Positions 1 through 15,137 of a DNA stretch of 64,000 bases are shown here, piece after piece. Every line of letters starts with the position of its first letter. The first letter of the stretch is position 1. The stretch comes from Bombus terrestris (taxonomy: Eukaryota; Arthropoda; Insecta; Hymenoptera; Apidae), in NCBI RefSeq assembly GCF_910591885.1, contig NW_025963561.1, forward strand, positions 372,001-436,000, in the 5' to 3' direction. The notes below the pieces were generated by a model. That model worked only from the letters and a program-made list of their open reading frames with translations. It was not told the DNA's origin and did no database searches. Both the position numbers and the translations under genes were made by a program.

Positions 1-120
1 ATGGAATATAACGTTATACATTATAACGTAATAGTATATAACGTTATACGTCATATAGTGGTACAATATAACGTTATAGGTCCTATAGTGATGGAATATA
101 ACGTTATACATTATAACGTA

Positions 121-150
121 ATAGTATATAACGTTATACGTCATAACGTA
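121..150 (+). repeat. Type example of the canonical 30-bp monomer
   Basis: This monomer reads as two related 15-mers, ATAGTATATAACGTT then ATACGTCATAACGTA. They agree at ATA (positions 1-3) and ATAACGT (positions 8-14) and differ at positions 4-7 and 15. The first half completes the palindrome TATAACGTTATA with the start of the second; the second carries the imperfect dyad ATAACGTAAT across the monomer boundary. Dyad centres therefore fall every 15 bp. Three CpGs occur at positions 12, 19 and 27 of the monomer. Confidence 0.93.
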
Positions 151-614
151 ATAGTATATAACGTTATACGTCATAACGTAATAGTATATAACGTTATACG
201 TCATAACGTAATAGTATATAACGTTAGACGTCATATAGTGGTGCAATATAACGTTATAGGCCTTATAGTGATGGAATATAACGTTATACATTATAACGTA
301 ATATTATATGACGTTATACGTCATAACGTAATAGTATATAACGTTATAGGCCTTATAGTGATGGAATATAACGTTATACATTATAACGTAATAGTATATA
401 ACATTGTACGTCATAACGTAATAGTACATAACGTTATACGTAATAACGTAATAGTATATAACGTTATACGTCATATAGTGGTTGCAATATAACGTTATAG
501 GTCCTATAGTAATGGAATATAATGTTATACATTATAACGTAATAATATATAGCGTTATGCATCATATAGTAATGCAACATAACGCTAAACGTTATAACGT
601 AATAGTATAAAACA

Positions 615-1310
615 TCGTACGTCATATAGTGATGCGATATAACGTTATACGTAATAACGTAATAGTATATAACGTTATACGTCATATTGTGATGCGATAT
701 AACTTTATACGTTATAACATAATTGTATATAACGTGATACGTCATATAGTGGTGCAATATATCGTTATACGTCATATAATGATGCGATATAACGTTATAC
801 CATATAACCTAATAGTAAATAACGTTATACGACATAACGTAATAGAATATAACGTTATAGGTTATAACGTAATAGTATATAACGTTATACGTCATATAGT
901 GATGCAATATATCGTTATACGTCATATAGTGAGGAGATTAATCGTTATAGGCCCTATAGTGATGGAATATAACGTTATACATTCTGACGTAATAGCATAT
1001 AACGTTATATGTCATAATGTAATAGTATATAACCTTATACATCATATAGTGATGCAATATAACGTTAAACGTTATAACGTAATAGAATATAACGTTATAC
1101 GTCATATAGTGATGCAATATATCGTTATACGTCATATAGTGATGCAATATAATGTTATACCTCATATTGTGATGCGATATAATTTTATACGTTATAACAT
1201 AATTGTATACAACGCGATACGTCATAACGTAATAGTATATAACGTTATACGTCATACAGTGATGCAATATATTGTTATACGACCGAAAGAGAGGCAATAA
1301 AACGTTATAC
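615..1310. repeat. R-type island inside domain L
   Basis: This island uses linkers otherwise typical of domain R: CCATATAACCTAATAGTA with the following core start AATAACG (about 800), GGTTATAACGTAATAGTA (about 860), and CTCATATTGTGATGCGATA (about 1,162). It also carries the only copy of the purine-rich CCGAAAGAGAGG marker (at 1,283) upstream of 20,463, and a GAGGAGATTA variant (931) of the once-per-HOR marker of domain R. It looks like an R segment exchanged into L or a remnant of a common ancestor. Confidence 0.72.
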
Positions 1311-2880
1311 GTCATATAGTGATGCGATATAACGTTATACGTCATAACGTAATAGTATAAAACATCGTACGTCATATAGTGATGCGATATAACGTTAAAC
1401 GTAATAACGTAATGGTATATGCCGCTATTCGTCATATAGTGGTGCAATATAACGTTATAGGTCTTATAGTGATGGCATATAACGTTATACATTATAACGT
1501 AATAGTATATAACGTTATACGTCATAACGTAATAGTATATAACGTTATACGTCATAACGTAATAGTATATAACGTTATACGTCATAACGTAATAGTATAT
1601 AACGTTATGCATCATATAGTAATGCAATATAACGGTAAACTTTATAACGTAATAGTATAAAACATCGCACGTCATATAGTGATGCGATATATCGTTATAC
1701 GTAATAACGTAATGGTATATAACGCTATACGTCATATAGTGGTGCACTATATCGTTATAAGTCCTACAGTGATGGAATATAACGTTATACATTATGACGT
1801 AATAGTATATAACGTTATACGCCATATAGTGATGCAATATGTCGTTATACGTCCTATAGTTATGCAATACAACGTTATACCTTGTAACCTAATATTATAT
1901 GACGTTATACCTTATAATGTAATAGTATATAACGTTATACGTCATATAGTGATGCAATATATCGTTATACGTCATATAGTGATGCGATATAACGTTATAG
2001 GTCCTATAGTGATGGAATATAACGTTATAGTATTAAACGTAATAATACATAACGTTATACGTCATAACGTAATAGTATATACCGTTATACGTCATATAGT
2101 GGTGCAATATAACGTTATAGGTCTCATAGTGATGGAATATAACGTTATACATTATAACGTAATAGTATATAACGTTATACGTCATATAGTGGTGCAATAT
2201 AACGTTATAGGTCTTATAGTGATGGAATATAACGTTATGCATTATAACGTAATAGTATATAACGTTATACGTCATAACGTAATAGTATATAACGTTATAC
2301 GTCATAACGTAATAGTATATAACGTTATGCATCATATAGTAATGCAATATAACGTTATAGGTCTTATAGTGATGGAATATAACGTTATACATTATGACGT
2401 AATAGTATATAACGTTATACGCCATATAGTGATGCAATATGTCGTTATACGTCCTATAGTTATGCAATACAACGTTATACCTTGTAACCTAATAGTATAT
2501 GACGTTATACCTTATAATGTAATAGTATATAACGTTATACGTCATATAGTGATGCAATATATCGTTATACGGCATAGAGTGATGCGATATAACGTTATAG
2601 GTCCTATAGTGATGGAATATAACGTTATAGTATAAAACGTAATAATACATATCGTTATACGTCATAACGTAATAGTATATAACGCTATACGTCATATAGT
2701 GGTGCACTATAACGTTATAGGTCCTACAGTGATGGAAAATAACGTTATACATTATAACGTAATAGTATATAACGTTATACGCCATACAGTGATGCAATAT
2801 ATCGTTATACGTCATATAGTGATGCGATATAACGTTATAGGTCCTATAGTGATGGAATATAACGTTATAGTATATAACGT

Positions 2881-5800
2881 AATAGTACATAACGGTATAC
2901 GTTATAACGTAATAGTATATAACGTTATACGTCATATAGTGGTGCAATATCACGTTAAAGGCCTTATAGTGATGGAATACAACGTTATACATTATAACGT
3001 AATAGTATATAACGTATACGTCATAACGTAATAGTATATAACGTTATACGTCATAACGTAATAGTATATAACGTTATACGTCATACAGTGGTGCAATATA
3101 ACGTTATAGGTCTTATAGTGATGGCATATAACGTTATACATTATAACGTAATAGTACATAACGTTTTACGTCATAACGTAATAGTATATAACGTTATACG
3201 TCATAACTTAATAGTATATAACGTTATACGTCATAACGTAATAGTATATAACGTTAGACGTCATAACGTAATAATATATAACGTTATACGTCATATAGTG
3301 GTGCAATATAACGTTATAGGTCTTATAGTGATGGCATATAACGTTATACATTATAACGTAATTGTATATAACGTTTTACGTCGTAACGTAATAGTATATA
3401 ACGTTATACGACATAACGTAATAGTATATAAAGTTATAGGTCATATAGTGGTGCAATATAACGTTATAGGTCTCATAGTGATGGAATATAACGTTATACA
3501 TTATAAGGTAACAGTATATAACGTTATACGTCATATAGTGGTGCAATATAACGTTATAGGTCCTATAGTGATGGAATATAACGTTATACATTATAACGTA
3601 ATAGTATATAACGTTATACGTCATATAGTGATGCAATATATCGTTATACGTCATATAGTGATGCGATATAACGTTATAGGTCCTATAGTGATGGAATATA
3701 ACGTTATACATTATAACGTAATAGTATATAACATTATACGTCATAACGTAATAGTACATAACGTTATACGTCATAACGTAATAGTATATAACGTTATACG
3801 TAATAACGTAATAGTATATAACGTTATACGTAATAACGTAATAGTATATAACGTTATACGTCATATAGTGGTTGCAATATAACGTTATAGGTCCTATAGT
3901 GATGGAATATAACGTTATACATTATAACGTAACAGTATATAACGTTTTACGTCATAACGTAATAGTATATAACGTTATACGTCATATAGTGATGCAATAT
4001 ATCGTTATACGTCATATAGTGATGCGATATAACGTTATACCATATAACCTAATAGTATATTACGTTATGCGACATCACGTAATAGAATATAACGCTATAG
4101 GTTATAACGTTATAGTATATAACGTTATACGTCATATAGTGATGCAATATATCGTTATACGTCATCTAGTGATGCGATATAACGATATAGGTCCTATAGT
4201 GATGGAATATAACGTTATAGTATATAACGTAATAGTACAAAACGTTATACGTCATAACGTAATAGTATATAACGTTATACGTCATATAGTGGTGCAATAT
4301 CACGTTATAGGCCTTATAGTGATGGAATATAACGTTATACATTATAACGTAATAGTATATAACGTTATACGTCATAACATAATAGTATATAACGTTATAC
4401 GTCATAACGTAATAGTATATAACGTTATACGTCATATAGTGGTGCAATATAAAGTTATAGGCCTTATAGTGACGGCATATAACGTTATACATTATAACGT
4501 AATAGTATATAACGTTTTACGTCATAACGTAATAGTATATGACGTTATACGTCATAACTTAATAGTATATAACGTTATACGTCATATAGTGGTACAATAT
4601 AACGTTATAGGTCTTATAGTGATGGAATATAACGTTATACATTATAACGTAGTAGTATATAAAGTTATACGTCATAACGTAATATTATATAACGTTATAG
4701 GTCATATAGTGGTGCAATAAAACGCTATAGGTCTCATAGTGATGGAATATAACGTTATACATTATAACGTAATAGTATATAACGTTATACGTCATATAGT
4801 GGTGCAATATAACGTTATAGGTCCTATAGTGATGGAATATAACGTTATACATTATAACGTAATAGTATATAATGTTATACGTCATAACGTAATAGTATAT
4901 AACGTTATACGTCATATTGTGGTGCAATATAACGTTATAGGCCTTATAGTGATGGAATATAACGTTATACATTATAACGTAATAGTATATAACGTTATAC
5001 GTCATATAGTTGTGCAATATAACGTTATAGGTCCTATAGTGATGGAATATAACGTTATACATTATAACGTAATAGTATATAATGTTATACGTCATAACGT
5101 AATAGTATATAACGTTATACGTCATATAGTGGTGCAATATAACGTTATAGGTCCTATAGTGATGGAATATAACGTTGTACATTATAACGTAATAGTATAT
5201 AACGTTATACATCATAACGTAATAGTATATAACGTTATACGTCATAACGTAATAGTATATAACGGTATGCATCATATAGTAATGCAATATAACGCTAAAC
5301 GTTATAACGTAATAGTATAAAACATCGTACGTCATATAGTGTTGCGATATAACGTTATACGTAATAACGTAATAGTATATAACGTTTTACGTCATAACGT
5401 AATAGTATATAACGTTGTACGTCATATAGTGGTGCAATATAACGTTATAGGTCTCATAGTGATGGAATATAACGTTATACATTATAACGTAATAGTATAT
5501 AACGTTATACGTCATAACGTAATAGTATATAACGTTATAGGTCATATGGTGGTGCAATATAACGTTATAGGTCTCATAGTGATGGAATATAACGTTATAC
5601 ATTATAACGTAATAGTATATAACGTTATACGTCATATAGTGGTGCAATATAACGCTATAGGTCTTATAGTGATGGAATATAACGTTATACATTATAACGT
5701 AATAGTATGTAACGTTATACGTCATAACGTAATAGTATATAACGTTATACGTCATAACGTAATAGTATATAACGTTATGAGTCATATAGTAATGCAATAT

Positions 5801-8221
5801 AACGCTAAACGTTATAACGTAATAGTACAAAACATCGCACGTCATATAGTGATGCGATATAACGTTATAGGTCCTATAGTGATGGAAAATAACGTTATAG
5901 TATAAAACGTAATAATACATAACGTTATACGTCATAACGTAATAGTATATAACATTATACGTCATATAGTGGTGCAATATAACGTTATAGGCCTTATAGT
6001 GATGGAATATAACGTTATACATTATAACGTAATAGTATATAACGTTATACGTCATAACGTAATAGTATATAACGTTATAGGTCATATGGTGGTGCAATAT
6101 AACGTTATAGGTCTCATAGTGATGGAATATAACGTTATACAATATAACGTAATAGTATATAACGTTATACGTCATATAGTGGTGCAATATAACGTTATAG
6201 GTCCTATAGTGATGGAATATAACGTTGTACATTATAACGTAGTAGTATATAACGTTATACATCATAACGTAATAGTATATAACGTTATACGTCATAACGT
6301 AATAGTATATAACGGTATGCATCATATAGTAATGCAATATAACGCTAAACGTTATAACGTAATAGTATAAAACATCGTACGTCATATAGTGTTGCGATAT
6401 AACGTTATACGTAATAACGTAATAGTATATAACGTTTTACGTCATAACGTAATAGTATATAACGTTGTACGTCATATAGTGGTGCAATATAACGTTATAG
6501 GTCTCATAGTGATGGAATATAACGTTATACATTATAACGTAATAGTATATAACGTTATACGTCATAACGTAATAGTATATAACGTTATACGTCATAACGT
6601 AATAGTATATAACGTTATGAGTCATATAGTAATGCAATATAACGCTAAACGTTATAACGTAATAGTACAAAACATCGCACGTCATATAGTGATGCGATAT
6701 AACGTTATAGGTCCTATAGTGATGGAATATAACGTTATAGTATAAAACGTAATAATACATAACGTTATACGTCATAACGTAATAGTACATAACATTATAC
6801 GTCATATAGTGGTGCAATATAACGTTATAGGCCTTATAGTGATGGAATATAACGTTATACATTATAACGTAATAGTATATAACGTTATACGTCATAACGT
6901 AATAGTATATAACGTTATAGGCCTTATAATGATGGAATATAACGTTATACATTATAACGTCATAGTATATAACGTTATACGTCATAACGTAATAGTACAT
7001 AACGTTACACGTCATAACGTAATAGTATATAACGTTATACGTCGTATAGGGGTGCAATATAACGTTATAGGCCTTATAATGATGGTATATAACGTTATAC
7101 ATTATAACGGAATGGTATATAACGTTTTACGTCATAACGTAATAGTATATAACGTTATAGTTCATATAGTGGTGCAATATAACGTTATAGGTCTCATAGT
7201 GATGGAATATAACGTTATACATTATAACGTAATAGTATATAACGTTTTACGTCATAACGTAATAGTATATAACGGTATACGTAATAACGTAGTAGTATAT
7301 AACGTTATACGTCATATAGTGGTTGCAATATAACGTTATAGGTCCTATAGTGATGGAATATAACGTTATACATTATAACGTAATAGTATATAACGTTATG
7401 CATCATATAGTAATGCAACATAACGCTAAACGTTATAACGTAATAGTATAAAACATCGTACGTCATATAGTGATGCGATATAACGTTATACGTCATAACG
7501 TAATAGTATATAACGTTTTACGTCATAACGTAATAGTACATAACGTTGTACGTCATATAGTGGTGCAATATAACGTTATAGGTCCTATAGTGATGGAATA
7601 TAACGTTATACATTATAACGTAATAGTATATAACGTTATACGTTATAACGTAATAGTATATAACGTTATACGTCATATAGTGATGCAATATATCGTTATA
7701 CGTCATTTAGTGATGCGATATAACGTTATAGGTCCTATAGTGATGGAATATAACGTTATAGTATATAACGTAATAGTACAAAACCTTATACGTCATAACG
7801 TAATAGTATATAACGTTATACGTCATATAGTGGTGCAATATCACGTTATAGGCCTTATAGTGATGGAATATAACGTTATACATTATAACGTAATAGTATA
7901 TAACGTTATACGTCATATAGTGGTGCAATATAACGTTATAGGTCCTATAGTGATGGAATATAACGTTATACATTATAACGTAATACTATATAATGTTATA
8001 CGTCATAACTTAATAGTATATAACGTTATACGTCATATAGTGGTGCAATATAACGTTATGGGTCCTATAGTGATGGAATATAACGTTATACATTATAACG
8101 TAATAGTATATAACGTTGTACACCATATCGTGATGCAATATAACGTTATACGTCATATAGTGATGCGGTATAACGTTATACGTCCTATAGTGATGGAATA
8201 TAACGTTATAGTATATAACGT
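2881..8221. repeat. L-HOR copy 1 (5,341 bp)
   Basis: Anchors here recur 5,341 bp downstream: the one-base deletion AACGTATACG at 3,015 and 8,356, and the GTTGC insertion at 3,871 and 9,212. Diagnostic variants recur too, such as TATTACGTTATGCGACATC at about 4,058 and about 9,398. The length is 178 x 30 + 1, matching two +1 and one -1 indels per copy. Edges are approximate because any start point in a tandem HOR is arbitrary and similarity fades gradually before about 2,880. Confidence 0.88.
5282..5341. repeat. Paired degenerate-core monomers (type example)
   Basis: Two adjacent monomers have broken palindromes: AACGCTAAACG (elsewhere AACGTTAAACG) and then TAAAACATCGTACG. The pair nearly always travels together and recurs through both domains, for example at about 570-625, 1,625-1,675, 6,642-6,685, 23,245-23,285, 44,655-44,700 and 61,505-61,545. 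The in-frame TAA it introduces is a main reason why open frames end. Confidence 0.85.
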
Positions 8222-11200
8222 AATAGTACATAACGGTATACGTTATAACGTAATAGTATATAACGTTATACGTCATATAGTGGTGCAATATCACGTTAAA
8301 GGCCTTATAGTGATGGAATACAACGTTATACATTATAACGTAATAGTATATAACGTATACGTCATAACGTAATAGTATATAACGTTATACGTCATAACGT
8401 AATAGTATATAACGTTATACGTCATACAGTGGTGCAATATAACGTTATAGGTCTTATAGTGATGGCATATAACGTTATACATTATAACGTAATAGTACAT
8501 AACGTTTTACGTCATAACGTAATAGTATATAACGTTATACGTCATAACTTAATAGTATATAACGTTATACGTCATAACGTAATAGTATATAACGTTAGAC
8601 GTCATAACGTAATAATATATAACGTTATACGTCATATAGTGGTGCAATATAACGTTATAGGTCTTATAGTGATGGCATATAACGTTATACATTATAACGT
8701 AATTGTATATAACGTTTTACGTCGTAACGTAATAGTATATAACGTTATACGACATAACGTAATAGTATATAAAGTTATAGGTCATATAGTGGTGCAATAT
8801 AACGTTATAGGTCTCATAGTGATGGAATATAGCGTTATACATTATAACGTAACAGTATATAACGTTATACGTCATATAGTGGTGCAATATAACGTTATAG
8901 GTCCTATAGTGATGGAATATAACGTTATACATTATAACGTAATAGTATATAACGTTATACGTCATATAGTGATGCAATATATCGTTATACGTCATATAGT
9001 GATGCGATATAACGTTATAGGTCCTATAGTGATGGAATATAACGTTATACATTATAACGTAATAGTATATAACATTATACGTCATAACGTAATAGTACAT
9101 AACGTTATACGTCATAACGTAATAGTATATAACGTTATACGTAATAACGTAATAGTATATAACGTTATACGTAATAACGTAATAGTATATAACGTTATAC
9201 GTCATATAGTGGTTGCAATATAACGTTATAGGTCCTATAGTGATGGAATATAACGTTATACATTATAACGTAACAGTATATAACGTTTTACGTCATAACG
9301 TAATAGTATATAACGTTATACGTCATATAGTGATGCAATATATCGTTATACGTCATATAGTGATGCGATATAACGTTATACCATATAACCTAATAGTATA
9401 TTACGTTATGCGACATCACGTAATAGAATATAACGCTATAGGTTATAACGTAATAGTATATAACGTTATACGTCATATAGTGATGCAATATATCGTTATA
9501 CGTCATATAGTGATGCGATATAACGATATAGGTCCTATAGTGATGGAATATAACGTTATAGTATATAACGTAATAGTACAAAACGTTATACGTCATAACG
9601 TAATAGTATATAACGTTATACGTCATATAGTGGTGCAATATCACGTTATAGGCCTTATAGTGATGGAATATAACGTTATAAATTATAACGTAATAGTATA
9701 TAACGTTATACGTCATAACATAATAGTATATAACGTTATACGTCATAACGTAATAGTATATAACGTTATACGTCATATAGTGGTGCAATATAAAGTTATA
9801 GGCCTTATAGTGACGGCATATAACGTTATACATTATAACGTAATAGTATATAACGTTTTACGTCATAACGTAATAGTATATGACGTTATACGTCATAACT
9901 TAATAGTATATAACGTTATACGTCATATAGTGGTACAATATAACGTTATAGGTCTTATAGTGATGGAATATAACGTTATACATTATAACGTAGTAGTATA
10001 TAAAGTTATACGTCATAACGTAATATTATATAACGTTATAGGTCATATAGTGGTGCAATAAAACGCTATAGGTCTCATAGTGATGGAATATAACGTTATA
10101 CATTATAACGTAATAGTATATAACGTTATACGTCATATAGTGGTGCAATATAACGTTATAGGTCCTATAGTGATGGAATATAACGTTATACATTATAACG
10201 TAATAGTATATAATGTTATACGTCATAACGTAATAGTATATACCGTTATACGTCATATTGTGGTGCAATATAACGTTATTGGCCTTATAGTGATGGAATA
10301 TAACGTTATACATTATAACGTAATAGTATATAACGTTATACGTCATATAGTTGTGCAATATAACGTTATAGGTCCTATAGTGATGGAATATAACGTTATA
10401 CATTATAACGTAATAGTATATAATGTTATACGTCATAACGTAATAGTATATAACGTTATACGTCATATAGTGGTGCAATATAACGTTATAGGTCCTATAG
10501 TGATGGAATATAACGTTGTACATTATAACGTAATAGTATATAACGTTATACATCATAACGTAATAGTATATAACGTTATACGTCATAACGTAATAGTATA
10601 TAACGGTATGCATCATATAGTAATGCAATATAACGCTAAACGTTATAACGTAATAGTATAAAACATCGTACGTCATATAGTGCTGCGATATAACGTTATA
10701 CGTAATAACGTAATAGTATATAACGTTTTACGTCATAACGTAATAGTATATAACGTTGTACGTCATATAGTGGTGCAATATAACGTTATAGGTCTCATAG
10801 TGATGGAATATAACGTTATACATTATAACGTAATAGTATATAACGTTATACGTCATAACGTAATAGTATATAACGTTATAGGTCATATGGTGGTGCAATA
10901 TAACGTTATAGGTCTCATAGTGATGGAATATAACGTTATACATTATAACGTAATAGTATATAACGTTATACGTCATATAGTGGTGCAATATAACGCTATA
11001 GGTCTTATAGTGATGGAATATAACGTTATACATTATAACGTAATAGTATGTAACGTTATACGTCATAACGTAATAGTATATAACGTTATACGTCATAACG
11101 TAATAGTATATAACGTTATGAGTCATATAGTAATGCAATATAACGCTAAACGTTATAACGTAATAGTACAAAACATCGCACGTCATATAGTGATGCGATA

Positions 11201-13590
11201 TAACGTTATAGGTCCTATAGTGATGGAAAATAACGTTATAGTATAAAACGTAATAATACATAACGTTATACGTCATAACGTAATAGTATATAACATTATA
11301 CGTCATATAGTGGTGCAATATAACGTTATAGGCCTTATAGTGATGGAATATAACGTTATACATTATAACGTAATAGTATATAACGTTATACGTCATAACG
11401 TAATAGTATATAACGTTATAGGTCATATGGTGGTGCAATATAACGTTATAGGTCTCATAGTGATGGAATATAACGTTATACATTATAACGTAATAGTATA
11501 TAACGTTATACGTCATATAGTGGTGCAATATAACGTTATAGGTCCTATAGTGATGGAATATAACGTTGTACATTATAACGTAGTAGTATATAACGTTATA
11601 CATCATAACGTAATAGTATATAACGTTATACGTCATAACGTAATAGTATATAACGGTATGCATCATATAGTAATGCAATATAACGCTAAACGTTATAACG
11701 TAATAGTATAAAACATCGTACGTCATATAGTGTTGCGATATAACGTTATACGTAATAACGTAATAGTATATAACGTTTTACGTCATAACGTAATAGTATA
11801 TAACGTTGTACGTCATATAGTGGTGCAATATAACGTTATAGGTCTCATAGTGATGGAATATAACGTTATACATTATAACGTAATAGTATATAACGTTATA
11901 CGTCATAACGTAATAGTATATAACGTTATACGTCATAACGTAATAGTATATAACGTTATGAGTCATATAGTAATGCAATATAACGCTAAACGTTATAACG
12001 TAATAGTACAAAACATCGCACGTCATATAGTGATGCGATATAACGTTATAGGTCCTATAGTGATGGAATATAACGTTATAGTATAAAACGTAATAATACA
12101 TAACGTTATACGTCATAACGTAATAGTACATAACATTATACGTCATATAGTGGTGCAATATAACGTTATAGGCCTTATAGTGATGGAATATAACGTTATA
12201 CATTATAACGTAATAGTATATAACGTTATACGTCATAACGTAATAGTATATAACGTTATAGGCCTTATAATGATGGAATATAACGTTATACATTATAACG
12301 TCATAGTATATAACGTTATACGTCATAACGTAATAGTACATAACGTTACACGTCATAACGTAATAGTATATAACGTTATACGTCGTATAGGGGTGCAATA
12401 TAACGTTATAGGCCTTATAATGATGGTATATAACGCTATACATTATAACGGAATGGTATATAACGTTTTACGTCATAACGTAATAGTATATAACGTTATA
12501 CCTCATAACGTAATAGTATATAACGTTATAGTTCATATAGTGGTGCAATATAACGTTATAGGTCTCATAGTGATGGAATATAACGTTATACATTATAACG
12601 TAATAGTATATAACGTTTTACGTCATAACGTAATAGTATATAACGGTATACGTAATAACGTAGTAGTATATAACGTTATACGTCATATAGTGGTTGCAAT
12701 ATAACGTTATAGGTCCTATAGTGATGGAATATAACGTTATACATTATAACGTAATAGTATATAACGTTATGCATCATATAGTAATGCAACATAACGCTAA
12801 ACGTTATAACGTAATAGTATAAAACATCGTACGTCATATAGTGATGCGATATAACGTTATACGTCATAACGTAATAGTATATAACGTTTTACGTCATAAC
12901 GTAATAGTACATAACGTTGTACGTCATATAGTGGTGCAATATAACGTTATAGGTCCTATAGTGATGGAATATAACGTTATACATTATAACGTAATAGTAT
13001 ATAACGTTATACGTTATAACGTAATAGTATATAACGTTATACGTCATATAGTGATGCAATATATCGTTATACGTCATTTAGTGATGCGATATAACGTTAT
13101 AGGTCCTATAGTGATGGAATATAACGTTATAGTATATAACGTAATAGTACAAAACCTTATACGTCATAACGTAATAGTATATAACGTTATACGTCATATA
13201 GTGGTGCAATATCACGTTATAGGCCTTATAGTGATGGAATATAACGTTATACATTATAACGTAATAGTATATAACGTTATACGTCATATAGTGGTGCAAT
13301 ATAACGTTATAGGTCCTATAGTGATGGAATATAACGTTATACATTATAACGTAATAGTATATAATGTTATACGTCATAACTTAATAGTATATAACGTTAT
13401 ACGTCATATAGTGGTGCAATATAACGTTATGGGTCCTATAGTGATGGAATATAACGTTCTACATTATAACGTAATAGTATATAACGTTATACATCATAAC
13501 GTAATAGTATATAACGTTATACGTCATAACGTAATAGTATATAACGGTATGCATCATATAGTATGCAATATAACGCTAAACGTTATAACG
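8222..13590. repeat. L-HOR copy 2 (5,341 bp plus one extra monomer)
   Basis: This is a near-identical second copy of 2,881-8,221. Most anchors keep the 5,341-bp offset; those after about 12,480 sit at 5,371 because one monomer was gained. Scattered substitutions separate the copies, for example ACGTTATAGT at 4,109 against ACGTAATAGT at 9,449. Similarity to copy 1 breaks off at about 13,460, where a run shared with about 5,160-5,320 and 10,500-10,660 takes over. Confidence 0.87.
12483..12512. repeat. Single-monomer insertion in L-HOR copy 2
   Basis: Relative to the matching place in copy 1 (about 7,142), one additional monomer with the linker start CCTCATAACGTAATAGTA is present. It shifts all later anchors from a 5,341-bp to a 5,371-bp offset. 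This is the simplest visible product of unequal exchange by one unit. Confidence 0.85.
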
Positions 13591-13990
13591 TAATAGTATA
13601 AAACATCGTACGTCATATAGTGTTGCGATATAACGTTATACGTAATAGCGTAATAGTATATAACGTTATACGTCATATAGTGATGCGATATAACGTTATA
13701 CCATATAACCTAATAGTATATAACGTTATACGACATAACGTAATAGAATATAACGTTATAGGTTATAACGTAATAGTATATAACGTTATACGTCATATAG
13801 TGATGCAATATATCGTTATACGTCATTTAGTGATGCGATATAACGTTATAGGTCTCATAGTGATGGAATATAACGTTATACATTATAACGTAATAGTATA
13901 TAACGTTATACGTCATAACGTCATAGTATATAACGTTATAGGTCATATGGTGGTGCAATATAACGTTATAGGTCTCATAGTGATGGAATA

Positions 13991-14002
13991 TAACGTAATA
14001 AT
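13991..14002. repeat. 15-bp half-monomer deletion junction
   Basis: At 13,996 the text goes from TGGAATATAACGT directly to AATAATACATAACG. The related copy at about 18,595-18,630 has 15 more bases here, TATAGTATAAAACGT. The break lies at ATAACGT, the motif shared by the two halves of the monomer, as expected for recombination between 15-mers. Downstream monomers are shifted by half a unit relative to those upstream. Confidence 0.88.
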
Positions 14003-15137
14003 ACATAACGTTATACGTCATAACGTAATAGTATATAACATTATATGTCATATAGTGGTGCAATATAACGTTATAGGCCTTACAGTGATGGAATATAACG
14101 TTATACATTATAACGTAATGGTATATAACGTTATACGTCATAACGTAATAGTATATAACGTTATACGTCGTATAGGGGTGCAATATAACGTTATAGGCCT
14201 TATAATGATGGCATATAACGTTATACATTATAACGTAATAGTATCTAGCGTTTTACGTCATAACGTAATAGTATATAACGTTATAGGTCATATGGTGGTG
14301 CAATATAACGTTATAGGTCTCATAGTGATGGAATATAACGTTATACATTATAACGTAATAGTATATAACGTTATACGTCATGACGTGATAGTATATAACG
14401 TTATAGGCCTTATAATGATGGAATATAACGTTATACATTATAACGTAATAGTATATAACGTTATACGTCATAACGTAATAGTATATAACGTTATACGTCA
14501 TAACGTAATAGTATATAACGTTATAGGTCATATGGTGGTGCACTATCACGTTATAGGTCCTACAGTGATGGAATATAACGTTACACATTATAACGTAATA
14601 GTATATAACGTTATACGTCATAACGTAATAGTACATAACGTTACACGTCATAACGTAATAGTATATAACGTTATACGTCGTATAGGGTTGCAATATAACG
14701 TTATAGGCCTTATAATGATGGCATATAACGTTATACATTATAACGTAATAGTATATAACGTTTTACGTCATAACGTAATAGTATATAACGTTATGGGTCA
14801 TATGGTGGTGCAATATAACGTTATAGGTCTCATAGTGATGGAATATAACGTTATACATTATAACGTAATAGTATATAACATTATACGTCATATAGTGGTG
14901 CAATATAACGTTATAGGCCTTATAGTGATGGAATATAACGTTATACATTATAACGTAATAGTATATAACGTTATACGTCATGACGTAATAGTATATAACG
15001 TTATAGGCCTTATAATGATGGAATATAACGTTATACATTATAACGTAATAGTATATAACGTTTTACGTCATAACGTATTAGTATATAACGTTATACGTAA
15101 TAACGTAATAGTATATAACGTTATACGTCATATAGTG

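Larger units (their letters stand above)
1..2880. repeat. Domain L, leading segment of mixed monomers
   Basis: The segment opens with L-type monomers (1-600) that resemble about 32,290-32,775, both ending in the +1 variant GTGGTTGC. An R-like island follows (about 615-1,310). The stretch from about 1,680 to 2,640 carries an internal duplication: the run with GTCGTTATACGTCCTATAG at about 1,840 recurs at about 2,440, roughly 600 bp later. From about 2,690 it grades into the 5,341-bp HOR. No gene is present. Confidence 0.8.

Noticed and set aside
12483..12512. Functional insertion distinguishing L-HOR copies
   Set aside because: It is an ordinary monomer of the common type, so unequal exchange by one unit explains it fully.
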